Part shown: positions 25,992-32,835 of the stretch, one piece after another
Position numbering within the stretch: the stretch's first letter is position 1
Layout of the letters: each line of letters begins with the position of its first letter
Source of the DNA: Spirochaetales bacterium
GTDB lineage: Bacteria; Spirochaetota; Spirochaetia; UBA9216
DNA: 34,307 nt
Direction of reading: 5' to 3'
Assembly: GCA_003245835.1 (NCBI GenBank)
Contig: QKCC01000254.1
Span: forward strand, 1-34,307
Translations under genes and position numbers: made by a program
The notes under the pieces: generated by a model
The model's database searches: none
What the model saw: the letters and a program-made list of their open reading frames with translations, nothing else
What the model was told of the DNA's origin: nothing

Positions 25992-27505
25992 TCAGGAAAG
26001 GGTATGAAGTTTTCCCTGCATGAATTCATGAATTCTTCGAATTTTTCAATCGAAAGGGGTTTGCTGAACAGAAAGCCCTGAAAAATCCGGCAGCCGAGTT
26101 CATAGGCCTTTTCGAGCTGGTCGAATTTTTCAATCCCTTCAAAGATGATATCCATCTGCAGTTCTCTGCCTATCTGCACTATCGACTTGATCAGCTCGCG
26201 TTTCTTGCCCTCTTCGGTAAGTCCCTCGGTAAATATTCTGTCGATTTTGAGCACATCCGCTTTAAACTGGTTCAGGTACCCCAGAGAAGAATAACCGGTT
26301 CCGAAATCATCGAGAGCGATCCGGAATCCCATATCGCTCAGGATTTTAATCTCTTCTATCGCGTACTGCTGGTCGCTGAAAAGTGCAGATTCGGTAATCT
26401 CAAGAAAGATGTCGGTAGGGTCTACCCCGGTTGTCCTTATCAGATTTTTAAGCTCATCTGAAAAACTGAAACTGAAAAACTGCCGCGGAGAAATATTGAT
26501 CGAGAGCTTCAGATTATAGAAATCCCGTTTCCACTCCACAAGCTTCAGCATTGCAGCCTTTAAAAGCCATCTGCCTATGGGCAGAATCAAACCGGTCTCT
26601 TCTGCAACCTCTATCAGGTTTCGCGGCAGAACAGAGCCCCGGTTCGGATCCTTCCATCTGATCAGCACCTCAGCCTTGATGTCTGAACATGAAATTCCCC
26701 CGGATTTGATATCGTCGACTGTGACAATGGGCTGAAAATACAGCGTAAAGTTTTCGCTGAGCTCGAGGAGGGTCTTAACTTCTATTGCTGAAAGCAGGCT
26801 GTCCTGCATTTCAAGGTTGCCCATGATGCGCTGACGCATATCATCGGTAAAGAACACTACATCTGCCCCCTGGCTCACAGCATGACTCAGGGCGATATCA
26901 GCGCTCGAAAGCAGCATCCGCTTGTTCAGTCCGTCTTCGGGAAAGCTTGCAACCCCAATCCGGCACCCTACCTTCACTTTATAGACCTGTTTGTCGATTG
27001 TTGTTTCGATATTATCGCGCATATCGTATGCAAGCTTCACAAGTTCTTCATCAGTCATGCTGTCGAAAATAAAAAGAGCGAACTCGTCTATACGTGAATG
27101 ATAGAGAATACCCCGCTGATCGATCATCAGCCTGAGCCTTTCCGCAAGTATAGACAGTATGTTTTCGTATATGTCCTGGTTAAAAGCCTGCCGGACGTGA
27201 TTGAAATTATCATCAAGTTTGAGAAGCAGCAGGCTGATTCGCGGAGGAGAAGGAAGCTTGAACAGATCCCATAAAAGAGTTCCGATATCTCTCTCCATCT
27301 TGTTATGGTTGGGAAGTCCCGTAATTTCATCATAGAGCAGTTTCATGTCTGTATTCTGCATTCTGCGCTCAGAACATTCGACCCTGCACATAAGGGATTT
27401 TATTTTATCAAGCAGTATCAGCCGCTCTTTTCGTAAAGATACTATTATCTCGGAGGCTTCCTCCAGCGTAGAGAACTCTGTATGATGATCATCCTGGTTT
27501 AGCAT
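25988..27505 (-). CDS. Degenerate GGDEF plus EAL protein, probable c-di-GMP phosphodiesterase
   Basis: A 505-aa cytoplasmic protein: an N-terminal coiled coil (about 12-55), a GGDEF-like domain (about 58-225) and an EAL domain (about 250-495). The GGDEF signature reads RIDEF (138-142), so cyclase activity is unlikely; it may bind GTP or only regulate. The EAL domain keeps its metal and catalytic residues: E279 (EVL), N337, E369, D399-D400 in DDFGTGYSSLGYL, K420 in KID, E456 and Q476. It should hydrolyse c-di-GMP to pGpG. Start chosen at ATG 27505, with GAGGTG about 5 nt upstream; GTG at 27511 is in frame but lies within that ribosome site. Next to a FliG paralogue, it probably affects motility. 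Confidence 0.92.
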   Translation of the reverse strand: MLNQDDHHTEFSTLEEASEIIVSLRKERLILLDKIKSLMCRVECSERRMQNTDMKLLYDEITGLPNHNKMERDIGTLLWDLFKLPSPPRISLLLLKLDDNFNHVRQAFNQDIYENILSILAERLRLMIDQRGILYHSRIDEFALFIFDSMTDEELVKLAYDMRDNIETTIDKQVYKVKVGCRIGVASFPEDGLNKRMLLSSADIALSHAVSQGADVVFFTDDMRQRIMGNLEMQDSLLSAIEVKTLLELSENFTLYFQPIVTVDDIKSGGISCSDIKAEVLIRWKDPNRGSVLPRNLIEVAEETGLILPIGRWLLKAAMLKLVEWKRDFYNLKLSINISPRQFFSFSFSDELKNLIRTTGVDPTDIFLEITESALFSDQQYAIEEIKILSDMGFRIALDDFGTGYSSLGYLNQFKADVLKIDRIFTEGLTEEGKKRELIKSIVQIGRELQMDIIFEGIEKFDQLEKAYELGCRIFQGFLFSKPLSIEKFEEFMNSCRENFIPFPD

Positions 27506-27522
27506 ATCCACCTCATTTGTTC

Positions 27523-27551
27523 AGTATAAACCTTAACGCATAGACAGGCAA
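27523..27551 (-). promoter_or_regulatory. Putative promoter of the GGDEF/EAL gene
   Basis: On the minus strand: TTGCCT (27551-27546), a 17-nt spacer, TATACT (27528-27523). The leader would be about 10 nt and includes a real Shine-Dalgarno (GAGGTG, 27514-27509), unlike most first genes here. Confidence 0.55.
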
Positions 27552-27831
27552 ATTGCAAATATCAGTTAATAAAAAAGCCATTTGAAATATGGCGGAAGCT
27601 TAATTGCTACTACACTTGCGGGCATCAATATCAACTAAAAAAGGCAAATTTTTATGCGCTATCGCTTCCCGCAAGTTCGGCAGAAAAAACTGCAGCCATA
27701 ATTAAAATCCGTATTATCTTGAGAGCGGTTTTTGGGCTAAATAAAATTGTGGCAAAGAAGATTATATAAAAAATTAAGGACTATGATGATTATGCAGCCG
27801 CTTTCAAAATGTATAATTCATATTGCTGAAC
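27552..27831. other. AT-rich intergenic region with inverted repeats, possible structured RNA on minus strand
   Basis: No gene is seen between the EAL gene and the terminator of the sulfur operon. Read on the minus strand it has a TATAAT (27765-27760), a perfect 9-bp inverted repeat ACTTGCGGG/CCCGCAAGT with arms at 27614-27622 and 27668-27676 (45-nt spacer), and a 5-bp hairpin GCCAT/ATGGC (27577-27593) followed by six Ts (27576-27571). The segment GGGAAGC next to one arm can also pair with GCTTCC just before the small hairpin, so two folds compete. This could be a small RNA of about 180 nt or a leader of the EAL gene; both are inference. Confidence 0.35.
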
Positions 27832-27862
27832 AAAAAAAGGGCCGTTCTGTTCGGAACGGCCC
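27832..27862 (-). terminator. Strong intrinsic terminator of the sulfur operon
   Basis: On the minus strand GGGCCGTTC, a 6-nt loop, GAACGGCCC and seven Ts: a perfect 9-bp GC-rich stem with a U-tract. It lies 23 nt beyond the stop of the last rhodanese gene. Confidence 0.95.
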
Positions 27863-27885
27863 CCAAATAATCGCATGAACGAAAA

Positions 27886-28803
27886 TTACTTGACTACAGG
27901 GTAGCCCTCGTTAGCCCAGCCTGAAGGTGCTGTTACGGGAGTTCCCATACCGCTCTTCAGTGAAACAGCATCATAACCAAGAAGTCTCAGAATACCGACT
28001 GTCTGACCGGCGGTCTGACCTGAGTAGCAGTAAACTACAAACTTTTCATCCTTGGGCAATGATGAAAATTTTTCCTGCATACCCTGTCCCCAGGGAATAT
28101 TGATCGCACCCATTATATGGCCTTCTGCGTATGCATCGGCTGCCCTGATTGAAACTACAGTAGTGATTTCCTCGGAATCGAGAGCTGCTTTAACCTGTTC
28201 AGCAGACATAATGTTGCTGCCCTTCTCAGGAATTGCATTGAAGTAAGCTTCAACTGCTGCCTTGATTTCAGGATTGTATTTCACGCCTGATGCCTCGGGA
28301 GCCATTGAAGCGTCTTTTGTAAGATATGCTTCAACACCTGCAGTCTTTGCAATACCAAGATTGTATCCATACCTGATTGAAGAAGCCTGAATACCGGCTA
28401 CGTTAAGTACGGCTACTGCCTGGCCGGCAGTCTGTCCGGTGTAGCAGTTTACATATACGGGCTTGTCATCCGGAAGCCATGCAAGAGCATCAGCAATTGC
28501 GGGTCCCCAGGGAGCATTCACGGCACCCTTCAGGTGCCCCTGATTGTAAACATCAGCCTGTCTGATATCAAGAATCAGAAAATCTTCGCCTGCATCCATC
28601 TTTGCCATAAGATCTTCGGTGGTAATCATTCTGTTACCGGGGAAATCAGAAAAATAAGCGAGAGCGGCTGTTTCTACAGCATTTGCCTTTACCTCAGCAG
28701 GGGCAGCGGCAGTCGCAGGACTTTCCTGATCACCGTTTGCGAATACCGCAGACGGAACAAAAAGAACCATCAGCAGCAGTAGTAAAACTGTAATTTTTTT
28801 CAT
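27886..28803 (-). CDS. Exported tandem rhodanese with two intact active sites
   Basis: A 305-aa protein with an N-terminal signal peptide (MKKITVLLLLLMVLFVPSAVFA, cleavage likely after AFA... at residue 22) and two similar rhodanese domains (about 55-165 and 195-305). Both keep a cysteine loop: C120 in NCYTGQTAGQ and C259 in YCYSGQTAGQ, so the protein looks like an internal duplication with two working sulfurtransferase centres. It also has paired D-x-R and EGH/QGH motifs. It should act outside the cytoplasmic membrane, taking sulfane sulfur from thiosulfate or persulfides. A good AAGGAG precedes the ATG. It is the last gene of the operon, with a terminator straight after. Confidence 0.92.
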   Translation of the reverse strand: MKKITVLLLLLMVLFVPSAVFANGDQESPATAAAPAEVKANAVETAALAYFSDFPGNRMITTEDLMAKMDAGEDFLILDIRQADVYNQGHLKGAVNAPWGPAIADALAWLPDDKPVYVNCYTGQTAGQAVAVLNVAGIQASSIRYGYNLGIAKTAGVEAYLTKDASMAPEASGVKYNPEIKAAVEAYFNAIPEKGSNIMSAEQVKAALDSEEITTVVSIRAADAYAEGHIMGAINIPWGQGMQEKFSSLPKDEKFVVYCYSGQTAGQTVGILRLLGYDAVSLKSGMGTPVTAPSGWANEGYPVVK

Positions 28804-28834
28804 TTAAATTCTCCTTTTCGATTTATAATCAAGT

Positions 28835-28851
28835 ACCCCGAAACCCGGGAT
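28835..28851 (-). other. Small hairpin between the two rhodanese genes
   Basis: On the minus strand ATCCCG-GGTTT-CGGGGT gives a 6-bp stem (one U-G pair) within the 60-nt spacer. An AT-rich TTATAAA follows, which might be a weak internal promoter, but I find no good -35. Confidence 0.35.
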
Positions 28852-28863
28852 ACAGATTAGCAC

Positions 28864-29778
28864 TTATGACGCATCCTGCGCCTTGATTTGAACTGTGCCG
28901 GGAACCTCCGGAACGTAGACAGGAAGAGAACTGTCGGAACTCCACTCGATCCAGGCTCCGTCGTAGATCTTCAGGTTTCTGTATCCTGCGTTATACAGGG
29001 CTGCCCATGTTTCAGCTGCCCTGATCGAGGTTTTACAGTACATAACAATCGTGTCCTCCGGCATGATTCCTGCGTCCTTGTAAAGAATTCGGATCTGCTG
29101 AACGGGTCTGAATGTGATATCCGAAAAATTATTTTTCAGATATTCAATATGGATCGAACCCGGGATTGTCCCCGCGTTGTATTCCTCATCGGACCTTACA
29201 TCGATTATGACCAGGTGCTCCGGGGGATTGTTAACAAGGCCGAGCACTCCTTCCTTATCGATTATCATGGATGAATCGAGGCTGCCGGCAGCGTAGGAGG
29301 CCTTGGATGCAGCGGCGGGACCGGCAGCAATTGCCGCTCCCTCAGCTTTAAGGGCTGTCAAACCGCCTGAAACAATTTTAATCTGTCCCTTATGACCGTA
29401 AATCATAAAAGTCCATGCAAGTCGGCCTGAATCCATGTTGTCATTATCATCATAGATTACGAGGTTGGAATCCTGCGAAATTCCTGCGGAACCGGCAACG
29501 GATGCCAGCTGGGAAGCCGGCGCAAGCAGGTTCGGGACCTGCCTGGTCACCGTTATTTCATTGCGTTCGAGGTTGACCGCCCCGGCTACATGTTCCTTCT
29601 CGAATGAAGTCTTCTTCTGAGCATCAAGAAGGACCCAGTTACCGGTCCCGGCGAGCTCCAGAGCATCATCCGCGTCGATTATAAGCGTTCCTGATTCTGC
29701 ATAATCAGCGTTTCCGCAGCCTGAAAAAATCAGGACTGCAGAAGCAAGAATCAGAACACCCAGTATACCTTTCTTCAT
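28864..29778 (-). CDS. Rhodanese-type sulfurtransferase lipoprotein
   Basis: A 304-aa lipoprotein: a short signal peptide ends in the lipobox FSGC, with the lipidated cysteine at residue 21. Two rhodanese domains follow (about 28-145 and 168-290). The first has lost its cysteine (VIYDDNDNMDSGR, residues 108-119, with Asp in place of Cys), as in classical two-domain thiosulfate:cyanide sulfurtransferases; the second has C248 in MYCKTSIRAAETW. It should be anchored on the outer face of a membrane and transfer sulfane sulfur. Start at ATG 29778 is chosen for the signal peptide and the GAGG upstream; ATG 29793 is in frame but lacks a ribosome site. TrxR stops 17 nt before. Confidence 0.9.
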   Translation of the reverse strand: MKKGILGVLILASAVLIFSGCGNADYAESGTLIIDADDALELAGTGNWVLLDAQKKTSFEKEHVAGAVNLERNEITVTRQVPNLLAPASQLASVAGSAGISQDSNLVIYDDNDNMDSGRLAWTFMIYGHKGQIKIVSGGLTALKAEGAAIAAGPAAASKASYAAGSLDSSMIIDKEGVLGLVNNPPEHLVIIDVRSDEEYNAGTIPGSIHIEYLKNNFSDITFRPVQQIRILYKDAGIMPEDTIVMYCKTSIRAAETWAALYNAGYRNLKIYDGAWIEWSSDSSLPVYVPEVPGTVQIKAQDAS

Positions 29779-29795
29779 ATTATGATTCCTCATTA

Positions 29796-31019
29796 CTATA
29801 CCAGAGTGGCTTTGACTTCTTCGGGATCAAAATCCTGGTCGAGGACCTTGACGATTTTGCCTCCCTTCACAATTGCCAGCCTCGGCACCTCATCTATCTG
29901 CATCCGGTCCGAGATACCTCTTGATTTATAGATATCAACCCTGGTGATGCAGTGCTGTTCCTGAAGTTCCTTTTCAAGTTTTTCAACCTCGGCAAGGCAG
30001 TCGCGGCATCCGGCTTCAGAAGCGTCATAAACGAATACGACACCGTCTTTACCGAGAATCTGGCTCTTATAGGTTTCTTCTTCCGCTATATACTTTTCAG
30101 CTGCGTAACCGGCAATAGCTCCGTCGCCGACTGCTGTGGCAACCTGCTTCAGGAACTTGTCAGTCACATCGCCTACCGCGTATACACCGTCTATGTTTGT
30201 CTCTTTATTTTCGTTGACGACTACATAACCGCGTTCGGTCATAGTAACCTGTCCCTTGAAAATTTCAGTATTGGGAAGGTAGCCGATGAACTCGAAACAT
30301 GTCGGCACACCGATACTGATCTCTTCCTTTGTTTTCACGTTTTCAAGAACGACTCTCTCAAGGTGTTCACTGCCTTCAAACCGCTTCACTACCGTGTTCC
30401 AGACAAACTCCATCTTTGGGTTTGCAAGCGCTTCCGCCTTGGCAATTTCGTTGCAGTCCATCTTTCCTTCTTCATGGATGACCGAAACAATTACCTTGTT
30501 CGCAAATTTGGTGAGGAACATGCCCTCTTCAATTGCAGCGTCGCCTGAACCGACAATCAGAACATCCTTTCCGGTATTGGAAGCTGCGTCGCAGGTTGCG
30601 CAGAACGAGATTCCCTTATCAAAGAGAAAATCTTCCTCATTAACAGCCCCTGTAACCCTGGGTCTTCCGCCTGAGGCGATTATAACAACCTTGCATTTGT
30701 AGATGTTGCGGAAAGTTTCGACGGTCTTGACTTCGCCGGAAAGATCTACGGTTTTTACATCGGTTCCCTTGAATTTTACGCCGAACTTCTTTGCCTGTTT
30801 TTCAAACAGGTTCATAAGCCCCAGACCGGTAGTTCCCTCGGGAAAACCGGGGTAATTTTCTATTTCATTTGTATAGGTAGCAAGTCCTCCGACAAGGGCT
30901 TTTTCAATCAGAAGCGTTTTGAGCCTTGCTCTTCCGCAGTATATTCCTGCTGTAAGACCTCCTGCTCCACCCCCGATGATTACTACATCATACTCTTCAA
31001 TTTGTTTCTCTCTAGCCAT
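29796..31019 (-). CDS. Thioredoxin reductase-like flavoprotein fused to a thioredoxin-fold domain
   Basis: A 407-aa fusion. Residues 1-312 are a thioredoxin-reductase module: FAD motif GGGAGG (16-21), redox pair CATC (C140, C143), nucleotide-binding GSGDAAIEE (157-165) and VYAVGDVTD (279-287). Residues about 325-407 form a thioredoxin-like domain with CRDC (C338, C341) and a cis-proline region EVPRLAIVKGGKIV. The HRRxxxR motif that binds the 2'-phosphate of NADPH in E. coli TrxR is replaced by IHEEGKM (E183, E184), which argues against NADPH. Start at ATG 31019 follows AGGAG (5-nt spacing). It lies in a sulfur operon, so it probably reduces a persulfide or disulfide carrier such as TusA or a rhodanese. 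Confidence 0.92.
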   Translation of the reverse strand: MAREKQIEEYDVVIIGGGAGGLTAGIYCGRARLKTLLIEKALVGGLATYTNEIENYPGFPEGTTGLGLMNLFEKQAKKFGVKFKGTDVKTVDLSGEVKTVETFRNIYKCKVVIIASGGRPRVTGAVNEEDFLFDKGISFCATCDAASNTGKDVLIVGSGDAAIEEGMFLTKFANKVIVSVIHEEGKMDCNEIAKAEALANPKMEFVWNTVVKRFEGSEHLERVVLENVKTKEEISIGVPTCFEFIGYLPNTEIFKGQVTMTERGYVVVNENKETNIDGVYAVGDVTDKFLKQVATAVGDGAIAGYAAEKYIAEEETYKSQILGKDGVVFVYDASEAGCRDCLAEVEKLEKELQEQHCITRVDIYKSRGISDRMQIDEVPRLAIVKGGKIVKVLDQDFDPEEVKATLV

Positions 31020-31064
31020 ATGTACTCCTAACTGGCACCGCACTGGTTGGCGGATTTAAAGGCT

Positions 31065-31093
31065 GCAGTCTGAACATCAGCTGCTCAAACTGC
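31065..31093 (-). other. Intercistronic hairpin before the TrxR gene
   Basis: On the minus strand GCAGTTTGA and TCAGACTGC pair over 9 bp (one U-G) around an 11-nt loop. It is within the 113-nt gap between the TsuA C-half and TrxR. TTTAAA follows, too few Ts for a full terminator; it may be a partial terminator or an mRNA processing/stability site. Confidence 0.5.
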
Positions 31094-31132
31094 CGTGGCT
31101 GCACCGGACCGGTAAGCCCGATGCGGCTCAGC

Positions 31133-31666
31133 CTACATGAAAAATTTGACCAGAAGCTTGCTTCCTGCCCATGCTCCGAGGAAAAGGAATACTGCGTAAA
31201 CCCATCCTGAAACGGAAAATGATGCAATGCCGCTGAATAGAGCTCCGATATTACAGCCGAAGCCGATTCTTGCTCCGTAACCCATCAAAAGTCCGCCGAG
31301 AACAGCAGCAACTACCTGCCGCCATGATTTGATTTTCTTAATCTTGAACTGGGATGCCATAAGTGTGGCAAACAGCGCCCCGAGAATAATTCCGACATTT
31401 CTCATACTGCCCGGGTGATTAAGAAAACCGCCTTCGAGAGTTCTCTGTGCGCCTTCGGAGGCAAAATAATACCATTTGTCAACAGTACCGCCGACGGCCC
31501 TATACAGCCATGCACCCCAGTCGGCAAGAACCGCGGAAACTCCCCACGGACTGCCGGTAGTTGCAAGGGTATAAATCTGGAAGACGGATAGAAGGACTGC
31601 ACCGGTCAGATAGGGCCAGGCATCCTTGAACCACATCTTGTAAAATGTATTATCTTTTAAAGCCAT
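31133..31666 (-). CDS. YeeE/YedE (TsuA-type) sulfur transporter, C-terminal half
   Basis: A 177-aa membrane protein of the Sulf_transp (YeeE/YedE) family. Hydrophobic segments are near 17-35, 90-106, 118-140 and 152-175. The conserved motif GYGARIGFGCNIGALFSG holds C138, equivalent in type to the pore cysteines of thiosulfate transporter TsuA. It covers only the second half of a full TsuA; the first half is a separate gene (31961-32653). The ATG is 2 nt after the tusA stop. A full-length TsuA (YeeE) structure is known from the spirochaete Spirochaeta thermophila, where conserved cysteines relay thiosulfate. The exact cargo here is inferred. Confidence 0.88.
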   Translation of the reverse strand: MALKDNTFYKMWFKDAWPYLTGAVLLSVFQIYTLATTGSPWGVSAVLADWGAWLYRAVGGTVDKWYYFASEGAQRTLEGGFLNHPGSMRNVGIILGALFATLMASQFKIKKIKSWRQVVAAVLGGLLMGYGARIGFGCNIGALFSGIASFSVSGWVYAVFLFLGAWAGSKLLVKFFM

Positions 31667-31668
31667 AA

Positions 31669-31896
31669 TTATTTAACTTTCTCTATTACGCATTCCCATT
31701 CGCCGTCATCAACCTCTTCGATTTCGACGTTGTGACCTTCTTTCCTTGCCCATTCGGGCACGTTTTTCATAGCACAGCTGTGGTCAAGAAGCACGATGAG
31801 GATATCGCCAACCTCGAGTTCTTCGAGTTTCTTTTCAGTTTTTACCAAAGGTATCGGACAAGCTTCTCCTAAACAATCAAGTTCGTATTCTGCCAT
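31669..31896 (-). CDS. TusA/TsuB-family sulfur carrier protein
   Basis: A 75-aa TusA-like (SirA) protein with the defining motif CLGEACPIPLVKTEKKL: C13 of CPIP is the persulfide-bearing cysteine, and C8 precedes it. Length is normal for the family. TusA-type proteins carry sulfane sulfur; TsuB (YeeD) is the TusA-like partner of the thiosulfate transporter TsuA. Here it lies between the two halves of the transporter. AGGAG lies 9 nt before ATG. A 64-nt gap with a hairpin separates it from the N-half gene. It would receive sulfur from imported thiosulfate or from a rhodanese and pass it on, with TrxR as possible reductant. Confidence 0.95.
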   Translation of the reverse strand: MAEYELDCLGEACPIPLVKTEKKLEELEVGDILIVLLDHSCAMKNVPEWARKEGHNVEIEEVDDGEWECVIEKVK

Positions 31897-31934
31897 AATT
31901 TTATTCTCCTGTTATCTGTTAAAATATTCTGAAT

Positions 31935-31952
31935 AAAACGCTTCTGCGCTTT
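31935..31952 (-). other. Hairpin between the transporter N-half and tusA
   Basis: On the minus strand AAAGCGC-AGAA-GCGTTTT forms a 7-bp stem with a tetraloop. A second small palindrome, GAGTTAATAACTC (31954-31966), overlaps the stop codon of the upstream gene. It may tune relative expression of the operon parts. Confidence 0.4.
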
Positions 31953-31960
31953 ACGAGTTA

Positions 31961-32653
31961 TTAACTCTTGTTTTTTCTGTTTTCCCATTTTGTGGCCGCG
32001 ATAAACAGGCATGCTATGATCAGCAGCTGTACAACCAGCGCACCTGCCCAGCCGAAAACATCGGGCATGAAAATGGCCTTTCCATTACTTATTACATTAA
32101 GTTTCCACCATCCGAAATCATGCGCCCCCCATAGTGAACCCACTATGAAAAACAACAATGCGATAATCTGCATGGTGAATCCTTCGCCTACCCTCATCAG
32201 GGTCCCTGAAGCACATCCGCCGGCAATTACCATTCCGATGCCGAACATGAACGCCCCGATAACCGTTGCAAAACTTACCGGTACTACAAAAGACTGTCCG
32301 GGTATCGGCAGTCCCTGCTGAGCAGCTCCGTATTTAATCGCCCAGAATCCCAGTGATGTAAGCGCGAACGCTATAAGGACGGACCTTGTCACTGTTGTAC
32401 TGCCGGTTAGCATCGGGTCCCGCATACTGGCCGTAAAGCAGAATCTGGATTTTTGAAGTATGAAACCAAACGCCATCCCGGTAAACCAGAACAGAGCAAG
32501 TTTCGGCTCTTTCAGACCGAGAAGAATCCCAAGAACGACTATGATTACCCCTGAAATAATTCCAAAAGGTATCTGGCTCTTTTTTTTCTTTCGGGTTCTG
32601 CTGGAGCGTCTTATGCTTCCTGATGATACACTGCTGTTAGAAGCATCACTCAT
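31961..32653 (-). CDS. YeeE/YedE (TsuA-type) sulfur transporter, N-terminal half
   Basis: A 230-aa membrane protein. A cytoplasmic, basic N-terminus (RRSSRTRKKKK) precedes hydrophobic segments near 30-48, 53-68, 90-107, 125-147, 160-177 and 202-222. Two YeeE/YedE motifs with cysteine are present: QKSRFCFT (C72) and VIAGGCASGTLMRVGEG (C147), the first two of the cysteine motifs seen in TsuA. Start at ATG 32653 was chosen because AGGAGG (32665-32660) lies 6 nt upstream; the longer frame starting at 32671 would overlap that site. It is the first gene of the operon, under a consensus-like promoter. With the C-half gene it should form one complete transporter. Confidence 0.9.
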   Translation of the reverse strand: MSDASNSSVSSGSIRRSSRTRKKKKSQIPFGIISGVIIVVLGILLGLKEPKLALFWFTGMAFGFILQKSRFCFTASMRDPMLTGSTTVTRSVLIAFALTSLGFWAIKYGAAQQGLPIPGQSFVVPVSFATVIGAFMFGIGMVIAGGCASGTLMRVGEGFTMQIIALLFFIVGSLWGAHDFGWWKLNVISNGKAIFMPDVFGWAGALVVQLLIIACLFIAATKWENRKNKS

Positions 32654-32674
32654 TAAAAACCTCCTACCCATATT

Positions 32675-32712
32675 TATTGTGTCTTAAGGCGCAACAAAGA
32701 GACTATTGTGTC
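32675..32712. repeat. Direct repeat TATTGTGTC in the sulfur-operon leader
   Basis: TATTGTGTC occurs at 32675-32683 and 32704-32712, 29 nt apart. A related TATTGTGT in the opposite orientation overlaps the -35 box (32767-32760). On the transcript strand, GTGAC also repeats directly upstream of the first copy. They may be binding sites for a regulator. Confidence 0.45.
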
Positions 32713-32736
32713 ACCAACTGCTGCGTCACGGGCTAC

Positions 32737-32765
32737 ATTATAAGCTAGATATATACAGAACACAA
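32737..32765 (-). promoter_or_regulatory. Promoter of the sulfur operon
   Basis: On the minus strand: TTGTGT (32765-32760), a 17-nt spacer and consensus TATAAT (32742-32737). The expected leader is about 77 nt, with a strong AGGAGG before the first gene. This contrasts with the leaderless design of most other first genes here. Confidence 0.75.
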
Positions 32766-32800
32766 TATAAAGGATGCAGAAATATCGATAAATTTTTCAC

Positions 32801-32829
32801 TTGACAGGCAAAAAACAGCTACATATCAT
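32801..32829 (+). promoter_or_regulatory. Promoter of the glycosyltransferase gene, leaderless geometry
   Basis: Consensus TTGACA (32801-32806), a 17-nt spacer and TATCAT (32824-32829, 5 of 6 consensus bases), then 6 nt to the ATG at 32836. No Shine-Dalgarno is present. With the sulfur-operon promoter on the other strand, the 182-nt gap is fully used by two divergent promoters. Confidence 0.75.
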
Positions 32830-32835
32830 CAAAAT

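Noticed and set aside
27571-27765. c-di-GMP (GEMM) riboswitch before the EAL gene
   Set aside because: The conserved core and tetraloop/receptor of GEMM-I are not visible; only generic inverted repeats are present.
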